From contig NZ_QMKP01000008.1 of the NCBI RefSeq assembly GCF_003287955.1, forward strand, positions 1 to 64,000: 64,000 bases of DNA. Direction: 5' to 3'. This DNA is from Arthrobacter sp. AQ5-06. GTDB taxonomy: Bacteria > Actinomycetota > Actinomycetes > Actinomycetales > Micrococcaceae. A program made the position numbers and the translations under genes. Positions 1 through 7,621 of the stretch are shown here, in pieces. The notes under the pieces are model-generated. The model was given only the letters and a program-made list of their open reading frames with translations, was not told the origin of the DNA and did not search any database. Within the stretch, counting starts at the first letter, position 1; each line of letters opens with the position of its first letter.

Positions 1-156
1 CTTGGTCAGCTGTTTGAGCAACCCGCCAGGACCGGTCAGGGACAATCCCCGTTCCCGGGCCATCCTCACCAGCTCACGGGCGGCCTCAGCCTCGGAAGTT
101 TCGTTCAGTTTCGCAGTGGTGTCCGCAGTCTTCACGGCATCCAGTGTCACCGTCAT
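1..156 (-). CDS. IS256-family (mutator-type) transposase, N-terminal part, truncated by window edge
   Basis: The frame starts at an ATG at 156 and stays open to base 1, giving 52 residues. It contains the N-terminal signature ARELVRMARERG followed by LTGPGGLLKQLTK, matching the conserved start of IS256-type transposases (L.G..GLL.QLTK.VLE). The rest of the protein, including the DDE catalytic residues, lies outside the window, so activity cannot be judged. The start is chosen because it is the first ATG after the element end and leaves an untranslated leader of about 70 bases. It runs in the same direction as the disrupted operon to its right. Confidence 0.75.
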   Translation of the reverse strand, partial: MTVTLDAVKTADTTAKLNETSEAEAARELVRMARERGLSLTGPGGLLKQLTK

Positions 157-228
157 AACCAGCTCATTCCTGCCAGGCACACCGCCTGGCGTGTCGAGCC
201 GGATACACCGTTAATTCCACAGTCCCCC
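1..228 (-). mobile_element. IS256-family insertion sequence, 5' end, runs off the left edge
   Basis: The left-most 228 bases carry the start of a transposase gene plus the untranslated end of the element. The adjoining aldehyde dehydrogenase reading frame stops abruptly at about 229, just after a GISG motif, where the family normally continues. The sequence from there outward, GGGACTGTGGAATTAACGG on the minus strand, reads like an element terminus. The exact terminal inverted repeat cannot be fixed because the other end lies outside the window. The element most likely inserted into the dehydrogenase gene; this is an inference from the abrupt loss of homology. Confidence 0.7.
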
Positions 229-912
229 GGAGATCCCGGATGCGCTGGCAGAGGACACCATGTTCAGGACTCCGGCGGGAAGGCCGGCGTCGAGCATGGT
301 CTGGACGAAGAGTTGCGCGGTCAGCGGGGTGAGTTTGGCGGATTTGAGGACCATGGTGCACCCGGCGGCGATGGCGGGGGCGACCTTGCGGGTGGCCATG
401 GCGAGCGGGAAGTTCCAGGGCGTGATGAGCAGGCAAGGGCCCACGGGCTTGTGCTTGCCAGGATTTTGTTCTTGCCCTCTGGGGTGGTGACCTAGCGGCC
501 GTAGTCACGAACTGTTACTTCGGCGAACCAGCGCGGGAACTCGGCGCTGTGGGTTACCTCGCTGCGGGCTTCGGCCAGTAGCTTGCCCATTTCCAGGGTC
601 ATCAGCAGCGCGAAGTCTTCGGCGCGTTCGGTCACCAGATCCAAGGCCCGGCGCAGGATCTCGGCGCGGTCCTCGCCCACGAGGCCTGCACCAAGTCGGC
701 CGCATCCAGGGCTGCGACGGCGTCCTCGCTGGTTGCGGAGGCCAGGGTGGCCAGCACGTCCCCGGTGGCCGGATCGTGCACGTCGAAGTGCTGCCGTCGG
801 ATGCGTCACGGCACTGCCTGCCGATCAGCAAGCCGGTCGGGACGGAGGCTAGGAGCGTGGCTTCGCGGGCGGGTGAGATGGCAGGGGAGAGCGCAGCAGA
901 TGTAACTGTCAT
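229..912 (-). pseudogene. NAD(P)-dependent aldehyde dehydrogenase (succinate-semialdehyde type), frameshifted and truncated
   Basis: Three reading frames together give one aldehyde dehydrogenase N-terminal half. It begins MTVTSAALSPAISPAREATL at 912, continues in a second frame with the DPATG region, then a third frame with EILRRALDLVTERAEDFA and LMTLEMGKLLAEA. After a stop at 492 the cofactor-binding segment follows (LLITPWNFPLAMATRKVAPA, then PLTAQLFVQTMLDAGLPAGV). The family continues with a GSTPVG motif and the catalytic Cys, but here homology ends at the IS256-type element. At least three frame changes plus the 3' truncation make it non-functional. It is the last gene of the hpa operon and may once have handled succinic semialdehyde released by HpaI. 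Confidence 0.8.
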
Positions 913-936
913 GGAAGAAGTCTTAGTAGAAGGGAG

Positions 937-1758
937 TCAGTAGCTGGTTGGGGTTTCGACAGGCTCAACCACCGGGTCTTGGGGGATGTATTGCGCGGCG
1001 AGTGCTTCGGAGCCGCGGGCCAGGATGGCGACGTCGGCGCCCACCAGGATGAAGTCGGCGCCGGCGGCGAGGTAGTTGCGGGCGGTGTCGGGGTTAAAGG
1101 CGTTCACGCCGGCAGATTTGCCTGCGGCTGCAGCGGCTTTGAGGCAGCGTTCGACGGCGGAACGCACCTTGGGGTGTTCCTGCTGTCCCAGCAGGCCCAT
1201 GGAGGCCGCGAGGTCTGAGGGTCCCAGGAAGATGGCGTCCACGCCGTCCACGGCCAGGATCTCCTCGACGGCGTCAACTGCCGCCGTCGATTCGATCTGG
1301 ACCGTGACACTGACGGTCTCTGACGCACGGGCGAGGTAGTCCGGGACACGGTTCCAGCGGGAGGCTCGGGCGAGGGCGGATCCCACGCCGCGGACGCCGT
1401 GCGGCGGGTAGCGGGTGGCGGCGACGGCGGCTTCCGCTTCCAGCACCGAGTTCACCATCGGGATCAGCAGGTTCTGCACTCCGAGGTCCAGGTATTGCTT
1501 GATCAGCGCGGTGTCGTTGACGGGTGGCCGGACCAGGACCTGGACCGGGTAGCCGTTGACCGCCTGGAGCTGGGCGAGGATGGATTCGAGGCCGTTGGGG
1601 CTGTGTTCGGCGTCGATGAGGAGCCAGTCCAGGCCGGATCCGGCGCAGAGCTCGGCGATCAGCGGGCTGCCGGAGCAGACCCACATACCGGCCAGGGGGC
1701 GGTCAGCCGCGGCGAGGGCGTCGCGGAACGTCGTCTCCGGTTCTACTCGAAGCGGCAT
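937..1758 (-). CDS. hpaI: 4-hydroxy-2-oxoheptane-1,7-dioate aldolase (HpcH/HpaI family)
   Basis: A class II, metal-dependent pyruvate aldolase of 273 residues. It is expected to split 4-hydroxy-2-oxoheptanedioate into pyruvate and succinic semialdehyde, the last step of the homoprotocatechuate meta pathway. Family motifs are clear: GMWVCSGSPLIAEL near the N-terminus, DWLLIDAEHSP, QVLVRPPVND, GVQNLLIPMV, the metal-ligand region VQIESTAAV and FLGPSDLAASMG. The ATG at 1758 (MPLRVEP) lies 16 bases inside hpaH, so the two are translationally coupled. The last residues, VVEPVETPTSY, look unlike the family and are encoded by a dispersed repeat. Confidence 0.88.
   Translation of the reverse strand: MPLRVEPETTFRDALAAADRPLAGMWVCSGSPLIAELCAGSGLDWLLIDAEHSPNGLESILAQLQAVNGYPVQVLVRPPVNDTALIKQYLDLGVQNLLIPMVNSVLEAEAAVAATRYPPHGVRGVGSALARASRWNRVPDYLARASETVSVTVQIESTAAVDAVEEILAVDGVDAIFLGPSDLAASMGLLGQQEHPKVRSAVERCLKAAAAAGKSAGVNAFNPDTARNYLAAGADFILVGADVAILARGSEALAAQYIPQDPVVEPVETPTSY
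951..975. repeat. Dispersed actinobacterial repeat forming the 3' end of hpaI
   Basis: The segment GGGTTTCGACAGGCTCAACC followed by ACCG matches a short motif scattered in many copies in Arthrobacter-type genomes, from general knowledge. Here it lies inside the coding frame and supplies VVEPVETP at the C-terminus of HpaI. Only one copy is in this window, so its repetitive nature is recalled rather than seen. Confidence 0.5.
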
Positions 1759-2528
1759 GTGATGGCCCCCAATGGTCCGTAGTCGGCGTGGACGGTGTCG
1801 CCCTTGTACACCCACAGTGGGCGGGTGAAGGAGCCGGCGAGGATGATGTCGCCGGCTTTCATGCTGTCTGCGTGGGCGGCGATCTTGTTGGCGAGCCAGT
1901 GCACCCCGTTGGCGGGGTGGTCCAGGACGCCGGCGGCCACACCGGTTTCCTCCACGGTCTGGTTCTTGTAGAGGATTGCCGCGACCCAGCGGAGGTCCAC
2001 GGCGTCGGGCTTTACGGGGTTGCCGCCGATCACCATGGCGCCCATCGCGGCGTTGTCCGCGATGGTGTCCACGATGGTCCGGCCCTCCATTTCGATCCTG
2101 GAGTCCAGGATCTCCAGGGCCGGCACCACGTAGTCCGTGGCGTCCAGGACGTCGAAGATGGTGCAGCCGGGGCCGGCCAGGTCCTTCTTCAGCACGAACG
2201 CCAGCTCAACCTCCACTCGGGGATGGGTGTACTGGTCCCACTGCACCGTGCAGCCGGTTCCGAGCACCATGTCATCGAAGATGGCGCCGTAGTCCGGCTC
2301 GGTGATGCCGGTGGCGGCCTGCATGGCCTTGGACGTGAGGCCGATCTTGCGGCCCACCAGCGTGCGGCCGGAGTCCTCGTTGCGCCGCCGCCACAGCTGC
2401 TGCACGGCATAGGAGTCCTCCACTGTCATCTCCGGGTAGCGTGCCGAGAGGCGGGGTACAGGGGTGCGGGTCCGGGCAGCTTCCAGGAGTTCGTCAGCGA
2501 TGGCCTCTATCGTCTTGGCATCCAGCAT
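1743..2528 (-). CDS. hpaH: 2-oxohept-3-ene-1,7-dioate hydratase (HpaH, 2-keto-4-pentenoate hydratase family)
   Basis: A 261-residue member of the fumarylacetoacetate-hydrolase-like fold that adds water to 2-oxohept-3-enedioate to give the HpaI substrate. Family signatures include GRKIGLTSKAMQ, PDYGAIFDDM, the metal-binding segment PRVEVELAFVLKKDL, ALEILDSRI and the C-terminal DIILAGSFTRP and HADYGPLGAI. Length is normal for the family. The ATG start lies two bases downstream of the hpaD stop and the gene overlaps hpaI, so it sits in the middle of a compact operon. Confidence 0.9.
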   Translation of the reverse strand: MLDAKTIEAIADELLEAARTRTPVPRLSARYPEMTVEDSYAVQQLWRRRNEDSGRTLVGRKIGLTSKAMQAATGITEPDYGAIFDDMVLGTGCTVQWDQYTHPRVEVELAFVLKKDLAGPGCTIFDVLDATDYVVPALEILDSRIEMEGRTIVDTIADNAAMGAMVIGGNPVKPDAVDLRWVAAILYKNQTVEETGVAAGVLDHPANGVHWLANKIAAHADSMKAGDIILAGSFTRPLWVYKGDTVHADYGPLGAITCRFE

Positions 2529-2530
2529 GG

Positions 2531-3610
2531 CTACAGCTGCGCCCCGAGCTTGAAGCCTTCGGCTGCGCTGTCTGCGTCCGGGCGGGTGTAGGAGAAGCCG
2601 TCGGCGCCTACGGTGACGGCCATTTCGCTCTTTTCTTCACGGACGATGACGGGCTGCGGGTTGCCGTCGAGGTCCAGGACCAGGGAGGCCTCGGTGTACC
2701 AGGACGGGACGACGGGGTTGCCCCACCAGTCGCGGCGCTGGTTGTCGTGGACGTCCCACGTGACCACCGGGTTGTCGGGGTCGCCGGTGTAGTAGTCCTG
2801 GGTGTAGATCTCGATGCGGTGGCCGTCGGGGTCCAGGATGTAGAGGTAGAACGCGTTGGACACGCCGTGCCGGCCCGGGCCGCGTTCGATCCGGTCGCTG
2901 ATGCGCAGGGCGCCCATCTTGTCGCAGATCTGGATGATGTTGTGCTTTTCGTGCGTGGCGAACGCGATGTGGTGCATGCGCGGGCCGTTGCCGCCGGTCA
3001 GGGCGGTGTCGTGCACGGTCTGCTTCCGGTGCATCCAGACGGCGTAGGTGACGCCGTCGGAGTCCTGGATGTCCTCGGAGACGCGGAAGCCGAGGTCCTC
3101 CAGGTATTTTCGGCCGCGCGGGACGTCGGGGGTGACCTGGTTGAAGTGGTCCAGGCGGACCAGTTCACCGGCGGAGTAGAGGTCGTAGCGCTGGGTGAGG
3201 CGCTCCACGTGCTCCACGTCGTAGAAGAACTCGTAGGGGAAGCCCAGCGGGTCCTCGACCCGGACGGAATCGCCAACGCCCTTGGTGAAGCCTTCCTTGC
3301 GGCGTTCGGTGCGGCAGCCCAGTTCCTTGTAGTAGGCCTCGGCGGCGTCCACTTCGGCGGGGGACTTCACCCGGTAGGCGAACGCTGCTGCCGCGGCCAC
3401 CGGTCCCTTGCGGAGCACCAGGTTGTGGTGGATGAACTCCTCCAGGGAGCGCAGGTAGATGTTGTTTTCGTCTTCCTCGGTCACGTGCAGTCCCAGGACG
3501 TCCACGTAGAACTCGCGGGACTTCGTGAGGTCCGTGACCACGAGTTCGAGGTAGGCGCAGCGGACGATGTCCGGAGCCGGGACGGAGGGGGTGCGTACAA
3601 AGTCACTCAT
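2531..3610 (-). CDS. hpaD: 3,4-dihydroxyphenylacetate (homoprotocatechuate) 2,3-dioxygenase
   Basis: A 359-residue type I extradiol dioxygenase that opens the ring of homoprotocatechuate to 5-carboxymethyl-2-hydroxymuconate semialdehyde. Two vicinal-oxygen-chelate modules are visible. The metal ligands fall at His155 (VRLDHFNQVT), His214 (RMHHIAFATH) and Glu267 (DPDGHRIEIY), the same numbers I recall for the Brevibacterium fuscum enzyme. The metal, Fe(II) or Mn(II), cannot be told from sequence. It lies between hpaE (36-base gap) and hpaH (two-base gap). Confidence 0.93.
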   Translation of the reverse strand: MSDFVRTPSVPAPDIVRCAYLELVVTDLTKSREFYVDVLGLHVTEEDENNIYLRSLEEFIHHNLVLRKGPVAAAAAFAYRVKSPAEVDAAEAYYKELGCRTERRKEGFTKGVGDSVRVEDPLGFPYEFFYDVEHVERLTQRYDLYSAGELVRLDHFNQVTPDVPRGRKYLEDLGFRVSEDIQDSDGVTYAVWMHRKQTVHDTALTGGNGPRMHHIAFATHEKHNIIQICDKMGALRISDRIERGPGRHGVSNAFYLYILDPDGHRIEIYTQDYYTGDPDNPVVTWDVHDNQRRDWWGNPVVPSWYTEASLVLDLDGNPQPVIVREEKSEMAVTVGADGFSYTRPDADSAAEGFKLGAQL

Positions 3611-3646
3611 GGGGTTCTCTCTTCTTTGAGGAGGGGTGGGTGGGGC

Positions 3647-5161
3647 TTACGCGCCGAATTTGGGGGTGTGGACGGTGCCGAGGGTGATGTGGACGGCCTG
3701 CTGGTCCGTGTAGAAATCGATGGAGCGGTAGCCGCCTTCGTGGCCCAGGCCTGAGGCTTTGACGCCGCCGAACGGGGTGCGGAGGTCGCGGACGTTGTGG
3801 CTGTTGAGCCAGACCATGCCGGCTTCGACGTTCTGGGAGAAGTTGTGGGCGCGGGTCAGGTTCTGGGTCCAGATGTAGGCCGCGAGCCCGTAGCGGGTGT
3901 TGTTCGCCAAGGCCAGCGCCTCGTCGTCGTTCTCGAACGGGGTGATGGCGACGACGGGACCGAAGATTTCCTCCTGGAAGATCCGCGCGTCGGGCGCGAC
4001 GTCGGCGAACACGGTGGGTGCGATGTAGTTTCCTTCGGGGAGGTGGCTGGGGCGGCCGCCGCCGGCGAGGAGCCGGCCTTCGGACTTGCCGATCTCCACG
4101 TAGGAGGCCACCTTCGCGTAGTGCTCGGGGTGGACCAGGGCACCCACTTCGGTCTTAGGATCGTGGGGGTCTCCGACGACGATCTTCTTCGCGCGGGCGG
4201 CGTACTTTTCGCAGAACTCGTCGTAGATGGCGCGTTCGACGAGGATGCGGGACCCGGCGGTGCAGCGTTCGCCGTTGAGGGAAAAGACCCCGAACAGGGC
4301 GGAATCGATCGCGGCATCCAGGTCGGCGTCGGCGAACACCACACACGGAGACTTGCCGCCGAGTTCCATGGACAGGCCCTTGAGATTGGTGGCGGCATTG
4401 CGGAAGATCGTCTGGCCCGTGGTGGTCTCGCCGGTGAAGGAGATCAGCGGGACGTCCGGGTGCTTGACCAGGGCGTCGCCGGCTTCTTCGCCGAGGCCGT
4501 TGACCAGGTTGAAGACACCGTCGGGCAGTCCGGCGTCCTTGAAGATCTGAGCCCACAGCGAGGCGGATAGCGGGGTGAATTCGGCGGGCTTCAGGACCAC
4601 GGTGTTCCCCGTGGCCAGAGCCGGGGCGAGCTTCCAAGACTCCAGCATGAACGGGGTGTTCCACGGTGTGATGAGCCCGGCGACCCCGATCGGCTTGCGG
4701 TTCACGTAGTTGATCTGGGCGCCGGGGACCTTCATGGCGTCGTCGAACTGGGCCACGATCAGGTCCGCGAAGAAGCGGAAGTTCTCGGCCGCGCGGAGCG
4801 CCTGGCCCTTGGCCTGGGTAATGGGCAGGCCGGTGTCGAAGGTCTCCAGTTCGGCGAGGCGCCCCTCCTGGGCCTCGACAGCGTCGGCAATCCTGTTCAG
4901 GATGCGGGCACGTTCGCGCGGCTTCATCCTTGGCCACGGACCGTTGACGAAGGCTTCACGGGCGGCGGCGACGGCGAGATCAATGTCTTCCTTCTGGCCA
5001 GCCGCAGCCGTGGCGTAATTCTGGTTCGATACCGGGTCCAGGACGTCGAAGGTTGCCCCGCCCACCGAGTCAACGAACTGACCGTTGATGTAGTGCTGGA
5101 TGTGGGAGGGCAGGTCCTGCGGTACGTAATGCGTGGCGGCTTCTGCTGCAGTGAACGTCAT
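3647..5161 (-). CDS. hpaE: 5-carboxymethyl-2-hydroxymuconate semialdehyde dehydrogenase
   Basis: A full-length NAD-dependent aldehyde dehydrogenase of 504 residues, expected to oxidise the HpaD ring-cleavage product to the dicarboxylic acid. It has the cofactor region LITPWNTPFMLESWKLAPAL, the FTGETTTG loop, the catalytic Glu in LSMELGGKSPCVVF and the catalytic Cys in NGERCTAGSRILVER. The C-terminal closure EEIFGPVVAITPF and PFGGVKASGLGHEGG are intact, unlike the two aldehyde dehydrogenase pseudogenes in this window. Its position immediately before hpaD supports the pathway assignment. Confidence 0.9.
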   Translation of the reverse strand: MTFTAAEAATHYVPQDLPSHIQHYINGQFVDSVGGATFDVLDPVSNQNYATAAAGQKEDIDLAVAAAREAFVNGPWPRMKPRERARILNRIADAVEAQEGRLAELETFDTGLPITQAKGQALRAAENFRFFADLIVAQFDDAMKVPGAQINYVNRKPIGVAGLITPWNTPFMLESWKLAPALATGNTVVLKPAEFTPLSASLWAQIFKDAGLPDGVFNLVNGLGEEAGDALVKHPDVPLISFTGETTTGQTIFRNAATNLKGLSMELGGKSPCVVFADADLDAAIDSALFGVFSLNGERCTAGSRILVERAIYDEFCEKYAARAKKIVVGDPHDPKTEVGALVHPEHYAKVASYVEIGKSEGRLLAGGGRPSHLPEGNYIAPTVFADVAPDARIFQEEIFGPVVAITPFENDDEALALANNTRYGLAAYIWTQNLTRAHNFSQNVEAGMVWLNSHNVRDLRTPFGGVKASGLGHEGGYRSIDFYTDQQAVHITLGTVHTPKFGA

Positions 5162-5211
5162 TGTTGTTTCCTTACTGCTTGGGCGGGGGCTTTGCTCCGG
5201 TGAAGAGTGGG

Positions 5212-5886
5212 TCAGATGCTTTTGGCCTGGGCGAGGTAGGCGTCCAGGGTGGCGGAGCGGTGCTGGCGGGCGGCCTTTTCGATCTCTTCCGCGCCGGCGC
5301 CGGCCTCGATGAGCCGCAGCAGCGCTTCGTGCTCGTCCACCGATTCGTGGGCACGCCCGGGAACGAACCGGAAGGTGGAGGACCGCAGCGAGGCGAGCCG
5401 GTTCCAGCCCCGGTGGACCAGGTCCAGGATGTGTGGGTTGGGGCAGTGCTCAAAGAGGATGCTGTGGAAGTCCTGGTTCAGATGCGTGAAGCGGACGGGG
5501 TCGAAGTGCTGGAGGCATTCCCGCATGTCCTCGTTCACGGCCCGGGCGCGGGCGATCGTCACGGAATCGATCAGCGGCGCGGACAGGGCAGTGGCCGCGC
5601 CCTCCACGATGCTCAGGGTCTGCATGGTGTAGAGGTATTCGGTGGGATCGATTCCGGCCACGGTGGCGCCGACGTTCCGCTCGAACTTCACCAGGCCTTC
5701 GGCTTCAAGGCGCCGGATCGCTTCGCGGACCGGCACCACGCTGACGCCCAGATCCTTGGCGATGGTGGCCAGGACCAGCCGGTAGCCGGGGGAGTAGGTC
5801 CCGTCCACGATCCGGGCTTTGACGGCCGCGTAGGCCTGCTCGGACTTGCTGCCCGTATTACCCACGGCCACAGCTGTCTCAGTCAT
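5212..5886 (-). CDS. GntR-family regulator, FCD subfamily, probable hpa operon regulator
   Basis: A transcription factor of about 224 residues with an N-terminal winged helix (KARIVDGTYSPGYRLV, then DLGVSVVPVREAIRRLEAEG) and a C-terminal FCD effector domain (IVEGAATALSAPL, LNQDFHSILFEHCPN). The FCD metal or ligand pocket His residues appear present. The ATG at 5886 lies eight bases inside hpaG; a TTG three bases earlier is also possible. Being encoded inside the operon between hpaG and hpaE suggests autoregulated pathway control. The palindrome upstream of hpaG (7425-7434) is a candidate site. Confidence 0.85.
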   Translation of the reverse strand: MTETAVAVGNTGSKSEQAYAAVKARIVDGTYSPGYRLVLATIAKDLGVSVVPVREAIRRLEAEGLVKFERNVGATVAGIDPTEYLYTMQTLSIVEGAATALSAPLIDSVTIARARAVNEDMRECLQHFDPVRFTHLNQDFHSILFEHCPNPHILDLVHRGWNRLASLRSSTFRFVPGRAHESVDEHEALLRLIEAGAGAEEIEKAARQHRSATLDAYLAQAKSI

Positions 5887-7399
5887 CAACTTTGTCCGCT
5901 TCCCATGCCTCGTACTTGGCCCGCCAGGCGGCGTTCAGCGGGTAGAGGCCGTCAACGCTGTGGCCCTGTGCCACCATTTCGGCGATGAACGTTTCCTCGC
6001 GCTCCTGGATGATGGACTCGTCCGCGAGCTCTTCGGCAAATGCCGGCGGGATCACCAGGATGCCGTCAGAGTCCGCCACGATGATGTCCCCGGGCTGCAC
6101 TGTGGTGCCGCCGCAGGCAATGGTGACGTCCGTGTCCCAGGGGATGTGCCGCCGCCCCAAGACGGCGGGGTGCGGATTGGCGTAGTAGGTAGGCATGTCC
6201 ATGGCCGCGACGGCGGAGAAGTCCCGGACGCCGCCGTCGGTGATGATGGCCGCAGCGCCTCTGACCTGGGCGCGGAGGGCCAGGATGTCGCCGATTGTGC
6301 CCGTGCCCTTTTCCCCGCGGGCTTCCATGACGAGGATTTCGCCCTCGTTCACGGAATCGATGGCCTGCTTCTGGGCGTTGAAACCGCCGCCGTGGGTTTT
6401 GAAGAGGTCCTCGCGGTTGGGCACATACCGCAGGGTCCGGGCCAGGCCCACCACGCGCTTTTCCGGGCGGGTTGAGCTGAGGCCGTCGATGCTGACGTTG
6501 TTCAGGCCGCGTTTCCTCAGCTGGGAGGAGAGCGTGGCGGTGCAGACACTTTCCAGCTTCGCCTTCAGATCGGCGGTAAGCACATGCCCGACGGCGGTGC
6601 CCGCCACCGCAGCACCCTCCACAGGGGCAAGGCCCGCCGCTGCCCGCGAACCGTACGCCTCCTCGCGCTGCAGGTCATCGGTCTTGGGCCGCGCACCAAA
6701 GTCCGCGAACGCCGTCGTGCCTTCCTCCACCCGCGTGACCAGACGCCCCGTGGAGAGACTGGCGGATCCGCTGGCTTCAACGGTGCTGACTTCAACCTCG
6801 ACGACGTCTCCGGGCTTGGCCACGGAGGCGCCGGCCGGGGTGCCGGTCAGGATGATGTCGCCCGCCTCGAGGGTGACGAGTTGGGAGAGGTCGGCGACGA
6901 GGCGGGCGAACGGGAAGAGCAGTTCCTCGGTGGTGTCGTCCTGGACGAGCTCGCCGTTGTGCCAGGTACGGATGCGGAGACCGGCGGGGTCCACGGCGTC
7001 CGCGGGGATCAACCCGGGGCCGATCGGGGTGAAGCCGTCGCCGCCCTTGGACCGGAGGTTGGACCCCTTGTCCGCATAGCGGAGATCGTAGACGCCGAGG
7101 TCGTTGCTGGCGGTGACCCATTCGACATGACTCCAGGCGTCCGCCAGCCCGACCCGGCGGGCGGGCTTGCCGATGATCAGGGCGACCTCGCCCTCAAAGC
7201 CGAGGAGTTCGCAGCCGGCCGGACGCTCCACGACGGAAGGGGCTTCTGCCGAGCCGAACGCCAGGGAGGAAGACGGCTTCAGGAAGTAGGACGGCTGGGC
7301 GGGAGTGCGGCCCCGCTGCGCAGCGCGGCTGGGGTAGTTGATGTGCACCGCGACGACCTTGCGGGCCGCCGCCAAGGACTCCTCGTTGACCTGCTCCAA
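5879..7399 (-). CDS. hpaG: Fusion of FAH-family isomerase/decarboxylase with an RraA-like domain (HpaG-like)
   Basis: A 506-residue two-domain protein. Residues about 15-235 are a fumarylacetoacetate hydrolase fold (LLGFEGEVALIIGKPARRV, TASNDLGVYDLRYADKGSN, DIILTGTPAGASVAKPGDVV). This is typical of HpaG, which decarboxylates 5-oxopent-3-ene-1,2,5-tricarboxylate and isomerises the product. Residues about 280-480 are an RraA or HMG-aldolase-like fold (VCTATLSSQLRKRGL, GTIGDILALRAQ, IITDGGVRDF, QPGDIIVADSDGILVIP). Classical HpaG instead has two FAH modules. The TTG start is chosen for the GAGGAG Shine-Dalgarno six to seven bases upstream. It is the first gene of the operon and overlaps the regulator gene. 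Confidence 0.85.
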   Translation of the reverse strand: MEQVNEESLAAARKVVAVHINYPSRAAQRGRTPAQPSYFLKPSSSLAFGSAEAPSVVERPAGCELLGFEGEVALIIGKPARRVGLADAWSHVEWVTASNDLGVYDLRYADKGSNLRSKGGDGFTPIGPGLIPADAVDPAGLRIRTWHNGELVQDDTTEELLFPFARLVADLSQLVTLEAGDIILTGTPAGASVAKPGDVVEVEVSTVEASGSASLSTGRLVTRVEEGTTAFADFGARPKTDDLQREEAYGSRAAAGLAPVEGAAVAGTAVGHVLTADLKAKLESVCTATLSSQLRKRGLNNVSIDGLSSTRPEKRVVGLARTLRYVPNREDLFKTHGGGFNAQKQAIDSVNEGEILVMEARGEKGTGTIGDILALRAQVRGAAAIITDGGVRDFSAVAAMDMPTYYANPHPAVLGRRHIPWDTDVTIACGGTTVQPGDIIVADSDGILVIPPAFAEELADESIIQEREETFIAEMVAQGHSVDGLYPLNAAWRAKYEAWEADKVDD

Positions 7400-7424
7400 A
7401 GCTGTCTCCTCATCAAGTACAAAA

Positions 7425-7434
7425 TCGTATACGA
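7425..7434. promoter_or_regulatory. Palindrome TCGTATACGA upstream of hpaG, candidate GntR operator
   Basis: A perfect 10-base palindrome with a GTATAC core lies about 25 bases upstream of the hpaG TTG start, in an AT-rich stretch. GTATAC-centred palindromes are common binding sites of FCD-type GntR regulators, and one such regulator is encoded in this operon. Binding is inferred, not shown. Confidence 0.45.
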
Positions 7435-7544
7435 AAAACTATCGCCGATGATCCGAGCTTCGTCAAGGCCTAGTTGTAACGCTTTTCAGCCACTTGTTGT
7501 TCGGATCACATTGACGTACAGTTTTGGGCCAACACCCCTAACTT

Positions 7545-7576
7545 TCTAATATAGAACCGTCAATTCGCATATAGAA
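7545..7576 (+). promoter_or_regulatory. Two TTC-N7-GAA sites 19 bases apart upstream of the hydroxylase gene
   Basis: TTCTAATATAGAA (7545-7557) is an inverted repeat, and TTCGCATATAGAA (7564-7576) repeats the same half-sites. The centres are 19 bases apart, close to two helical turns, so a dimer could bind each on one face. They lie 45-75 bases upstream of the flavoprotein hydroxylase start, in the region shared with hpaG. The cognate regulator is unknown. Confidence 0.45.
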
Positions 7577-7621
7577 CACCATGCGGGTGATCGACAGCCA
7601 CACAGTGAAGTGAGGAAGCCC

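Noticed and set aside
2441..3754. 437-residue plus-strand open frame
   Set aside because: Antisense to hpaD; rich in Val/Gly/Asp repeats typical of reverse-strand shadows in GC-rich genes.
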